Source: Mesorhabditis belari | Taxonomy: Eukaryota > Nematoda > Chromadorea > Rhabditida > Rhabditidae | Direction of reading: 5' to 3' | Assembly (NCBI GenBank): GCA_958450365.1 | Contig: CAUEEP010000742.1 | Coordinates: 234,001 to 298,000 of the forward strand | DNA length: 64,000 nt | Shown here: positions 11,971 to 22,099 of the stretch, in pieces | Layout: each line of letters starts with the position of its first letter | Position numbering within the stretch: the stretch's first letter is position 1 | Program-made: the position numbers and the translations under genes | The notes under the pieces: generated by a model | The model's database searches: none | What the model saw: the letters and a program-made list of their open reading frames with translations, nothing else | Told to the model about the DNA's origin: nothing

Positions 11971-12237
11971 TTATTTTTGGAGGCTCGACTTCGAAGTAAG
12001 TATTGTCTTGAAAATCTCTGCTCCATCCAAATCACTGTTCAATTGGTTAATTAAAGTAACGATCAAACTATAAACCTGCTTTTTCTGAGCGATCCGCTTG
12101 AAATTAAACTTCTGAGGTAGGGGCATTAGGGATTCTAGCTGCTTTAAAATCGATTTGAAACTGAGCTGGGTCTGCTGGTCGAGCCTGGTTTTGAAACATT
12201 CACGATTCCATACCCTTGCCACAATCTTTACCCTCAA
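11971..12237 (-). CDS. Weak open frame with protein-like composition
   Basis: An 88-codon frame on the minus strand contains SLMPLPQKFNFKRIAQKKQ and a hydrophobic-helical end. It has no recognised domain and no convincing upstream exon. I list it because its composition is more protein-like than its neighbours, but it may be chance. Confidence 0.2.
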   Translation of the reverse strand: MRVKIVARVWNRECFKTRLDQQTQLSFKSILKQLESLMPLPQKFNFKRIAQKKQVYSLIVTLINQLNSDLDGAEIFKTILTSKSSLQK

Positions 12238-13154
12238 TTTCCACCAAGCAGAGGTGAGGTCTATGACTTCTAAGCTAAGTTAAAGCTAAATGGGGGGCCA
12301 AAATTCAGATTTAGGCTTGTCTTCTGGTCAAGTCGTCGTGAGGTCAGGCTAGGCTAGGCTAGCAAGGTCATGCAAGGCTAGAAGCTAAACCTAGTTTCAT
12401 AGCAGTCCCAATAGCAGACAACTCAACCCATCGACTCACCGTAGCCTTTCTCAAATTGCTCTCAAAGTCCAGAGTCTTTACCTATGAAAATCAATTGTCG
12501 TAGGTGCTTTTGAAGTTAACGACCAATTTGACGCTTTATACGCGGTTTTTTTGTTTGAGTCCAACTTCTGAATCATCCTCAAAATAGGCTGATATGTTGA
12601 CATAAAAATTTTTAAACCTTTCTGACTCTCCGAAACGGAGACGAGACGACGATAGAATCTAGGGAGAGAAAAGACAGGAAATGACAAATCAGAGAAAAAG
12701 AACAGAAAATGAATACCCCTTTTTGGGAATCACCTATTTAAAGGAGAGATCAACCTGGGTTTTTTGCTCTGCACTTCTTTCTTTTCTTCTTATCACAAGC
12801 AAACAAGTCAATTCCATAGATTTCATTCAGCCAACTGAATCTCATATGACCCTACTTTGGCAGAAGGAAGTGTTTTTCGTCTTTCAGTGATCGTTTACTC
12901 TAACCGTTTTCAGTATTCAGCTTCAAATTCATTATTATTATTCAGTAGCTTTAAGAAAACCTTTCTTTAATGTCAATTTTGCCACTTTGCCTACTGTTTT
13001 TGATTTGAATCTGTTCTTTATTGGATAACTGCTCTAAATCTAAAAGCTTATATTTAAAAATTCACCTCTTTTTTGTAACAATTGTTTCAAGTAAACTTGC
13101 TCATTGTTAAGATAAATGTTTGAAGATAAATTTTTGGGATAAGTCTATGTAATT

Positions 13155-13310
13155 AAAAGAAAAGTTAGAGAATTAGACTTTCTTCAAGCTTTGCTTAACC
13201 ATGCTCTTTTAAAAAGTTCCCATTTTTGCTTTAACCATGCTTAACCAAGCATGGTTAAGCAAAGCTTGAAGAAAGCCCTAGTTCTCTCGCTTTTCTTTAG
13301 TTATAGACTA
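13155..13310. repeat. Inverted repeat with a 28-bp perfect core
   Basis: CTTTCTTCAAGCTTTGCTTA followed by ACCATGCT is mirrored exactly at 13,250-13,277. Imperfect pairing extends outward on both sides to arms of about 50 bp (AAAAGAAAAG against CTTTTCTTT). The loop is about 40 bases. Confidence 0.85.
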
Positions 13311-14117
13311 TCACAAACTTCTCTCTCTTCTTCATTTTGAAATAAATTTGTAAATGAAAAATGACAGAGTCGCTTATTGAATTGAAATAGAGAAATCTGA
13401 ATCTTATCCATGCTTTACTTGTCAGCAAATGTCGCAAAATTGTTTGACATCTCGTCACCCAACTTTCTGTAGACTCACCTTTGATCGAATCCCCTGATGA
13501 AACATCAGCAATTCTAGAAGCTCCAAATCCTTTTATTTAGCTCTTTGACTATTTTCTCCATCTTTTTTTCTATTTTGCACAAATAATTTGCAGAAAGCAG
13601 AAAGTGTTTGCATCATTCGTGATGAGTCACCCATCCCATTTTCACTTTTTTCCCCCGTCCACTTGGCTCCCTTTGTAAACCGCAAAACAACCCTTTCTCT
13701 CAAAATATTTGTTTTATTTTATCTTAAATCAACTTCCCAATGTTTACTGGGAAATTGAATAGCCGAACTAATTCGAATCATTTGATGAATTTGTCTCAAT
13801 TTGATCTTGGGCTAAATTCTCAAATATTTATCTAACTCTTGACATCGATCTTGAACCTCTAGTCAATGCAAAACTCAAGTCACTTTTCTCTCGACACTCA
13901 CTTTTGATCTGCGTCTTGATCTTTATAAACAAAGCAAGCACTTCAAAAAAGCGAAATTTTTTTTGATTCTTGTGAACGCTCAACTCAAAGACTAATTGTT
14001 GATCTCACTCTTTTTGACGATTTATACCGCTTTTTACAGGCCACCTCAATAATTACTGTCGATTGCTCATCGGGAGAAAACGCAAAAAAGAATAAAAAGA
14101 ATCTTCTCTCTACAAAC

Positions 14118-14259
14118 CTCTTCTGAATGGGCGCGGCATTCCGCCCTATTTTTCGAGCGATGAGGCAACGCCTGACCCATCGCATTCCGCCTCTTTCACT
14201 CACTTCGCGAAACTTCGAGACGCCCAGAAGCCACTACGAATTGTCACCATTTTTTCCAT
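14118..14259 (-). CDS. Possible start of a small gene
   Basis: After the acceptor TATCTAG, an ATG opens MEKMVTIRSGFWASRSFA, ending at the strong donor GTGAGTG (exon 14,204-14,259). A 58-bp intron ending AAAATAG leads in phase to GGCGGAATGCC..., ending at donor GTTTGT (exon 14,118-14,145). No further exon or family can be assigned, and the frame may be coincidental. Confidence 0.22.
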
Positions 14260-15926
14260 TTCTAGATAGACTCTAGGATCGGTTCTGGGACTTTTAAGAA
14301 TGAAGTCCGAATATCTAAACAAGCTCTTGACCGCCTGGATAGGTTCTATTCTGGGAACTTTGCCTACTATAGACTTCAGCTGCACCACTATCGTACTACA
14401 GTGTACATAAAGCACTAAGTACGGGCAGGATTGTATACTATTGAGTACTCAGGCAGAAGCAACCCAGATTCAAAGCACTCTATTTCAGCTTTTCAAACCT
14501 CTACCCAACCGATGAGACCCACTCTATTGAAGTTCGGACTAGCCCCTCGTAATTCTGTACTGACTCGTGCCAGCTGGCCAGTACATAATGCTGTATGCTG
14601 AGTCCTACCACAATGCTATCCAAAAATAGAAGTCAACCCAACTAACTAGTCAACCCACTAGAAGTCAACCACCAAACACCTTTCCCCTATTGTTAGCTAA
14701 CTTTTCTCGTCCCTCACCCCTAGAATCGTCAACACTTGACCTATTCCTTCCAAAAAAATTGTCTTTGAGCTTTCAATTCCATTCTCTATGGTTCCGTCCT
14801 TCCTTTATTTAACTAACATTTTTCGAATCCGAACAATCACATCATTTTACTTTCAACTTTCGTAGCTTGCTGATTAAATTCCTCTCTTGTAATATAAAAT
14901 CTAGAAGCTATGAGATTACCAGTGGATCCTTGCCATTTTTCAAAAAATGTTCACTACTTCTTTAAGCCCAAAGTTCAGCCAGCTGTGTTAGGTTCTTTTA
15001 CAGTGAACTATGGAAACAAGCCTTTAGTTTCACAAAAGTGAGCAATTGCAGGGTGAAAAATGATTTGCGGATAAACAGGTTAAAACCGGGTCCCTGCCTT
15101 GGTCCCCAGGCTTATATAAGCTCAAGATTTTATAGAAAATTTGCATATTCAAATCTTTAGGGTATTCATTGCCAAAAATTGTAACCTTTTTCTACAGAAT
15201 TCTGAATTCAAAAGCTTTTTCGATAGCATTTACTTCAAAATCAGCTTTTGTCAGCTTTACACTCTCGTTTTTCCTACTGTTTAACACAAACCCCAGCCAG
15301 TTTCGAAACACCAAGGATATAAGAGTTTTTCTAGTTTTTAGTCTCTTTTTAGTCTCTCCCCTTCCCTCTTCCCCGTCCCTTTTGACTCTTTTTGACCAGA
15401 AACTTTCGCCGAAAATCTCTCTTTACTCTCAGTCTTTGATCAATCTATTTGCAATCATTTTGCATCTGAAAAATCCTCTGAAAATGTTTTGCATATAAAG
15501 CCACTTTTCATTTGTAAAAATTTTCATCATCTTTCCGTTATCCCCTTTCATTTTTCCTTCCACGTGAAAAGCCATTGTTCCTTTTTTTTTCTCCTGGATC
15601 TGTCCTATAAATTTTGCACTTTTTGCATTTCCTTTTTAACCCATTCTTCTTGAAACTCAAAACTAAGTAACTTTGTACATTTCTTGTTTTTTTGTTAAAC
15701 TTATTATTTAAAAGCTACAGTACTGTCATCTGATCTAACTTGTCTCAACTCTAAATCAAAGACTTTCACTTTCACTTTCACTTTCAAAAATTTTCTCTTT
15801 TTAACTTTTAGCAAATTTATTTCCAATTTATCCATTAATTTTACCATTTTCAGAAACCCTACTACTTTATCACTAAGAAAATGATCGTCGATCCGCCAAT
15901 GCCCGATCGTCCCTGAGGATCTCGAC

Positions 15927-16531
15927 ATGTACTACAGAAGAACACCAATCTTCCACAAATTCGATCTGCGCTTTCTGAACACCAGAATACAAAACACAAC
16001 CGCCGAACCGTCGTTTACAGGTGATTATTGTGAAAAAGAAAAGCGTTATGGGTTCAAATGGCTGCTGTAAGACTAGTAGTAGGGTGCTGAATGGAAACAT
16101 AAGCTTTCTACGGCACTGATCAGTTTAAAGCTTAAAGTGTATAAGTGTAAATTGAGAAAGTGTACAAGAAAGGATTTAAAATACGAATACAAAAGATAGA
16201 AATTGGTAGATTTCGTTGAAAAAGAAACTTACAAAGCAATCTATTTACATAAACGATTCTCTAGCTTAGCCTAAAATGCCTTTTTTAAGATCTCTGGTCA
16301 CATTCTCTCAAATTCATTCAATCGTTTCCACTCTTTCAATAAATCATTTATTTTATTACAGATCGTTTCCGGCTTTCCGTTCAAAGTTTTATGCCTTCAA
16401 AACCGGATTCTCTAATGAATCGCCTTCGCGACTCCACCCAGCATTTCTTCAGTCAGCAATTGATACGAGCCACCGTATTCCAGCACACATTCAGCCGGAT
16501 ATTCACCCAACAAATGCTGAATTTCACGTAA
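15927..16531 (+). CDS. Possible small two-exon gene, unknown product
   Basis: Exon 15,927-16,020 (start MYYRRTPIFHKFDLRFL; donor GTGATT) joins in phase to exon 16,372-16,531 (acceptor TTACAG), which contains SLMNRLRDSTQHFFSQQLI and ends at TAA overlapping an AATAAA signal. An acceptor CATTTTCAG at 15,853 lies upstream, so the leader could be spliced or trans-spliced. The predicted product is about 84 residues and basic, with no recognised family. Support is limited to phase, splice sites and the 3' signal. Confidence 0.33.
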
Positions 16532-17180
16532 TAAAAACCCATTTTTCTATTTATCCTAGTTTCGTTAGTTCTTTTTTTTTTTGTGTGCAAATACCCATGT
16601 CTTACGCGTTTTTTGTCTTTTTTTTTATTACGAGCTTCAAACTCTGATCTCACTTGCTTTTCCGGGGCTTTACTTGACATAATCATCTCATTTTCACAAA
16701 ATCTCGCATTATTTGCAATTTCTTTCATTCATTTTTTTCCCAATTTGTGCCAATTGATCCAAATAGTGCGGGTTAATCTATCATTTTGCATTTCATTACA
16801 ATTTTTCTTAATCTTTTTTTGTTGGGAGCTTTATAAACCTTTATTCATTGCACCTGTTTGTAAATATAAAGGCCAAAGTTTTAAAGTTGAAAAAAGTTTT
16901 AAATAAAAAGTTTTTTGATTGGTTTTAGTGAACAAAGAGCAAAATATTTGATTAATTAAAGGTCAACTTTTAGGAAAAAATTGAAGATTATAGTTTCTGG
17001 TTTCTGAAAATCAAAATGATCTTTGACTTGCTTGATCGGTCTTTTTTCTTAAAAGTTAACAATGGTACTTTGTTTATTGTAAACTCCAAATTCCAAAAAA
17101 TCTTTGACTTACTTGGCGAACTTTTCCAGATACAAAGATCAATACAAAAGTAAAGAATAAGTATTGTTAAGGTTTTCGGG

Positions 17181-17611
17181 TACCGCAAAAACTCTAATAG
17201 GACAGCTCCCTATAGGACGTCGCGTAGTCTAAGTTTACTCTCAAACAAACGCTCAAATCTCGACATCGGTACGTTGTTTCCGTGCGCTTTGGTATCAAAT
17301 TAAGTAGAGAGAATGGGTGATTTTTTGAGATATAACACATATTTTTAACTTTAACCAGTGCTTAGAAAAACTGACTGAAAAGTAACAAAAAGAGCGAATT
17401 TTCGCCGATTTTCAATCATTTTTTCTAAGCACTGGTTAAAGTTAAAAATTTGTGGTATATCTCAAAAATCACCCATTCTCTCTACTTTAATTTGATACCA
17501 AAGCGCACAGAAACAAACGTACCGATGTCGAGATTTGAGCGTTTGTTTGAGAGCAAACTTAGACTACGTGACGCTCCTATAGGGAGCTCTCCTATTAGAG
17601 TTTTTACGGTA
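17181..17611. mobile_element. 431-bp long-armed fold-back element
   Basis: The two arms of about 195 bp are near-perfect reverse complements, from TACCGCAAAAACTC at the left to GAGTTTTTACGGTA at the right, around a spacer of about 40 bases. There is no coding content. It shares the TACCG(T/C)A terminus, but not the interior, with four other elements in this window. Confidence 0.9.
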
Positions 17612-17747
17612 CTTGAAAAACCGCTCATAGTACGTCTAGATGAAAAATATTCGCCGATAACTTCGAATGTTTTGTTTCAACTAAAAATTAGAAAATTCAA
17701 CATTAACTCAGTGGAAAATTAGTGAAAATGACTTAACGACTTTACTG

Positions 17748-19029
17748 TACAGGGTGCGGCATAAGTATGGCATTACAAGGTTGTAACATTGATTTAAGAA
17801 ACCGATTGATTTTTATTTCTTGCCAAAGGATTATTTTTCTTAATTTGAATGCTTTTATATAATGTAGCAGTTTTTAAGCAAATTTTTAGGGTTTGGACAT
17901 AATGGTAAGGCTTCTTCCAACCGTGCCGCTATTCTTCAGCTTGGAGCACAAGGACGATCAACTTCGGATTTTGCCAAACTGTTGAAAATGCATCGAATGA
18001 CGGTATACTGCATTCTGCAACAAAATAGAGTGGAAGAGCTTCTTAAAACTGGTGTCCACCAAAAATTGATCACACGAGACTCAAGAAAATCATTAAGAAA
18101 CGAATCAAGCGCAATACTGCCCGGAGCATGAGAAAATGGCTCCCAATTGAATGTTTCTGATAGAACTATCCGTCGTATCGTCAAAAAGGATTTGGGTCTT
18201 CACCCTTACAAGTTAAGGAAGCATAACGACGGATCTTCAAATGAGAAACAGGAAGCAAAATGTGCTCTTTTCTTGCAAGGGCCGCAAATGATGAGCATCT
18301 GACGACGCTTTTTACCGACGAGGAATTATTCAACATTGAGCAAGTTTTCAACTCTCAAAATGATCGAATTTTTGGCTCACAGCCCTCAAGAAGCAAATAA
18401 AAGTGGCCGTTTTGTGGACAGGAACTGACATCCAGCAGGAGTCATGTTTTTTGCAGGGTGTCAGCAACTGGTCGCACGCCGTTGATTTTCGTTGATAAAG
18501 GGCTGGGAATTAACACAGACGCGTATCTGGACGTTCTCACAAAACATATACAGCGGTGGAGTCAAGGACATTATCAAAATCAGCGCTGGACGTTGATGCA
18601 AGACGGCGCCCCAGCGCACAAAGCAAAAAAGTCTCAAGAGTGGAGTCGAAACAATTTGCCCGACTTCATTCCCGCCAATGAATGGCCAGCTAATTCGCCC
18701 GATCTCGATGCTATGGATTTCTTGTGTTTGGGCAATTTTGGAGCAAAAGCACGCACAACAAAACATGCAAACGTTGAAAGTCTGAAAAAGGCTCTGAAGA
18801 AAGCTTGGGCGGAAATTCCACAAAAGTACCCTGCGGGCCGCCGTGGAAAGTTATCCAAAGCGTCTTAAAGCCGTTATCAAGAATAAAGTGCCCATATCGA
18901 ATAATTTGTTATTTTTTACATGAATATGATTACTCTTGTTCATTTTAAATAAAGTTTTATGAATCCGTTCATATTTCATTTACGATACACGGTTCTGAGT
19001 CTGTAACCATACTTATGCCGCACCCTGTA
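17748..19029 (+). mobile_element. maT-type Tc1/mariner transposon, inactivated
   Basis: A perfect 23-bp terminal inverted repeat starting TACAGGGTGCGGCATAAGTA bounds a 1.28-kb element. The interior encodes one Tc1/mariner transposase in broken frames. Spacing of the last two catalytic Asp residues is DD37D, the maT pattern. There is about one kilobase of coding remnant and AATAAA near the right end. Confidence 0.93.
17902..18890 (+). pseudogene. maT transposase remnant
   Basis: N-terminal helix-turn-helix sequence (AAILQLGAQGRSTSDFAKLL) opens just after the element's left end. In-frame stops and shifts interrupt the middle. An uninterrupted piece from 18,458 to 18,868 covers the catalytic domain. 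It contains MQDGAPAHKAK (second catalytic Asp) and WPANSPDLDAMDF (third), with 37 residues between the two Asp. The C-terminal YPKRLKAVIKNK motif follows in another frame. It cannot produce active transposase as written. Confidence 0.9.
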
Positions 19030-19228
19030 CTGTTTACTCACAAAACTTCATCAGAAATAGAAAAATGTTCTTTTATATGATTCTTTCGTAATTCCAGCTT
19101 TTCTACGATCCTTTCATTGATTCAATTTACTTTTTTTTGAAACTTAACAATAAACTTTTGCATAAAGCTTGCATTCTTTCTTCTAAGGCTTCGTGCTTAA
19201 GCAATATGATAGATTCAATTCGAATCTA

Positions 19229-19690
19229 TTAGGTTGTTCAGATATAAACAAGCGTTGCTAAACTTATTGTTGTGAGAGAAGCTTTTAAAATATGTCTTTC
19301 TGTATTTAAAAAGTACGTTATTTTGTGCATATTTGGAATCTCTTTAACGGATAATTTCTTATTTTTAAGATCTTTTTCTTGCTTTAGATGACCGACTTCA
19401 AATATATCAATTCTGCCTACTTTACGACTTCAAACGGGGCAAACCAGTAGCGGAATCCCATTGAGATTGGTCAAAGCATTTGGGAATGATGTTTTCTTTT
19501 CTGTTTTGTCCGAAAGCCGATGCCGAGCCTGGTTCCAACGCTTTCGAAACGGTGATGAAAGACTCGAGGATCATGAACACTCTCGTCGACCTCAGGCGGT
19601 AGACAACGATATTTTGAGGGCTGCGATCGAATCGGATCCATGTCAAACGACGCGTGAACTTGCTCAACAGTTTCTATGTTCTTAAATAAA
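19229..19690 (+). mobile_element. Truncated mariner: left end plus DNA-binding domain
   Basis: TTAGGTTGTTCAGATATAAA is a mariner-like left end. From 19,388 a broken frame, then an open one at 19,461-19,685, encodes the mariner helix-turn-helix region, with WFQRFRNGDERLEDHEHS and DPCQTTRELAQ. The catalytic domain and right end are absent: sequence identity to mariner stops at about 19,690. Confidence 0.8.
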
Positions 19691-20208
19691 CAATTTCTCT
19701 TGTTCAAGATTGATTTAATTTGCATTTAAACCAACTTCACCTTTTTGTTAACAATCTTTATTCCGAGCCACGCCCGCTTCTTTCAACAATCATTTCCTAG
19801 AATGCCATATAAAAATTCAACAAAAATCATCAGACAGAGAAAAGACAATGCAAATTTTATCAATCAACAGTAAAGCTGACCTGTATCAAGTAGGTTTTGG
19901 GTAAATATCACAGAACAATTCGAACAAAATAAGTACCTATGCGAGCTACCAGATTCACGGAAATCTGATCTCCATCCTAGACGAAAACAAAAATTGTTTA
20001 AAGCCGTATTTTCTTTTTCTTGAGATCAAAACAACAGTATGCAAAACTCCACACAAAATATGGAGATCAAAGAGGTGAGAAAGTTTAGGGGAAATTTGAA
20101 TAACCTAGATTTATTATGGCCGGGGAACGGTCAGCGGACGAGTGAGGGAGAGGCACCGGAACAAGGGTGAATCGAGGGAATCAAAAATCCTAGTTTTACT
20201 TTCTAGTG

Positions 20209-20985
20209 CTAGACTAGAAGCTTTGATGATAGTTGCGTTGAGAAAAGCGACATTTTCTTCACCATTGAGTGCATTGTTGAAGATTTGGTTTGGGTAACTG
20301 GACGAAGACAGCGTTGAGCCTCGTGCGAGCACTTGGCTTGTCGGACAGCCAGAGAGATATCTGAAATTTGGGAAATTAGGAAGTAAAGAGAAGGTTGAAG
20401 TGTTTTTATGTATCTAACACCGTAGTATTCATATTACCGTATTATGTCCATTAAAATGGACCTGGACTTGAAACTAGACCTGTGTCTGGACATGGACTTG
20501 GATCTGGACCTACGTCTGGATCTGGACTGGACCTGGACCTGTGTCTGGACCTGGACTTGGATCTGGACTTGGGTCTGGACCATGAGAATCTACAGATCTC
20601 CAAGGTAGGTTTCAAGAACTTCTTGAGTTATAGCCCTAAACCCAAGCTTAACTAGAAAAGCTGACCATTAGGACCTGACGCTAAAGGACGGGCCGCTTCA
20701 AATGCTCAAACTCAACCCTTTCCAGTACTTGGCTTATCCTACTTAACCTACTTTTAAGTCTGCCTATCTACTACCTCCAAGCTGCTTTAAGTCAATCTTT
20801 TTAACTAACCTCAAAAAAAACTCACCAATTTTGCTTTCTGGCAATTTGGTCATTGTTAATCCCAAACTGGGAAGTGTCGTCAACGACTTGGGTAACAAGG
20901 TAGCCGAGTAAACGGAGAAAAGTGGCCTTGCCGGCTTTGACAGTAACAAATCCGCCTCATCGGGCATCGGGAATTCGGGAATCAT
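20209..20985 (-). CDS. Possible two-exon gene, unknown product
   Basis: ATG at 20,985 opens IPEFPMPDEADLLLSKPARP and runs to donor GTGAGT (exon 20,826-20,985). It joins in phase, through a 465-bp intron ending TTTCAG, to exon 20,209-20,360 (CSHEAQRCLRPVTQTKSS), stop TAG. The predicted length is 103 residues with no recognised domain. The upstream region is GC-richer, as near a promoter. The intron contains the CTGGACCTGGA tandem repeat. Good phase and signals but no homology. Confidence 0.4.
20455..20580. repeat. CTGGAC-type tandem repeat
   Basis: About 20 degenerate units of (A/T)CTGGAC or CTGGACTTGG run over 125 bp inside the intron of the predicted gene at 20.2-21.0 kb. Confidence 0.85.
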
Positions 20986-21303
20986 TTCTAATAGAGAAGA
21001 TTCAGTGTTTAGCCGCCGCCCTTTGGAAGAGCTGCGGGAAAAGTGGCGATCAGGGCGGAGTTCTCTTCACATGAAGCCATCCCACAGAGGGGCGGGTCAA
21101 ATGGAAAAAGATTGAGAACACAGCACACACAAATTGCATCCACTGTTACATGCTTTTTCTTTTTTTTCTTTTCATAACTCACTCAAAAATTTGTGCAGCT
21201 GAAAGGTGATTGGAGAAAGGAATTTGTGATCTTTAGGATCCGGGATTACGTAAAGGCATATTTGTCTTTTATATTGAACTTTTCGAAAAAGTTAGTTACA
21301 AGC

Positions 21304-21536
21304 TAACTACTGGACAATGAAATACTCATATTTGAAAAGATCGTCCTTTCGCGCGTCTGTAACTCCCTTGTCTTTACCGTATTTCTAAATATTAATATTA
21401 CCATTGTGTAGCGCTTGAAAAGAGCTTTTTAGAAAATGCATAGCACTAATAGTTTAAACTCAAAGACAAGGGAGTTATAGATGCGCGAAAGTGACGATCG
21501 TTTTTCAAATATGATATTTCATTGTCCAGTACTGTA
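21304..21536. mobile_element. 233-bp fold-back MITE (copy 2 of 2)
   Basis: Same family as 3,925-4,159, with arms from ACTACTGGACAATGAAATA to the inverse. Its right end lies two bases from the next element (21,539), so two unrelated elements sit back to back. Confidence 0.88.
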
Positions 21537-21538
21537 CA

Positions 21539-21757
21539 TACCGTATTCTCTCTAATAGTAGTGCACCCCGAGCGTTGCCTAATTTGCCGAAATTGCTCGA
21601 AAACCGCTTATCGCAACCTATCGATGTGGGAAAATGTAGCTAATGGTGAGATCTTGTGGGGGATTAAAGTGTCGAGCTTCTGTGAAAACTTTGAAAGCTG
21701 TAAAATAGTCATCAACTCGGCTCGCCGGGATGCACTACTATTAGAGAGAATACGGTA
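21539..21757. mobile_element. 219-bp fold-back element, TACCGTA ends
   Basis: TACCGTATTCTCTCTAATAG and the following TAGTGCA are mirrored at the right end (TGCACTACTATTAGAGAGAA, then TACGGTA). The interior is non-coding. Confidence 0.85.
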
Positions 21758-21802
21758 TTTTTCGTGTTGAGCAAGCAAATAGGCCTAAACTGAGTCACAT
21801 AT

Positions 21803-22096
21803 AGTTTGTCAAACAATTGACTAAAGTGCAGATGTTGAAGTTCATCTAAAATACTTTCAACTCTTGTACTCTAGTTAAGAATTTGGTGAAAAATTAATTT
21901 CAAATCTCTATCAAGATTAGCTTTTATAAACCCAATCTATATTAGCTTTTCTTGATTATAATGATTCAATTTTAGTTGTAAAACCTGTAAGTTTAATTCA
22001 ATTTTAGTTGTAAAATTTTTAAATTTAACTCAAGTACAAGAGTTGAAAGTATTTTTGATGAACTTCAACATCTATTCAATTGTTTGACAAAACCTG
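21803..22096. repeat. Inverted repeat, about 75-bp arms
   Basis: AGATGTTGAAGTTCATCTAA and adjacent sequence (21,803-21,880) recur inverted at 22,022-22,096 (GATGAACTTCAACATCT). The loop carries three copies of TTTTAGTTGTAAAA. It may be another degraded fold-back element. Confidence 0.7.
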
Positions 22097-22099
22097 TAA

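Noticed and set aside
18461..18858. Minus-strand open frames over the maT element
   Set aside because: Shadows of the plus-strand transposase, which has clear catalytic motifs.
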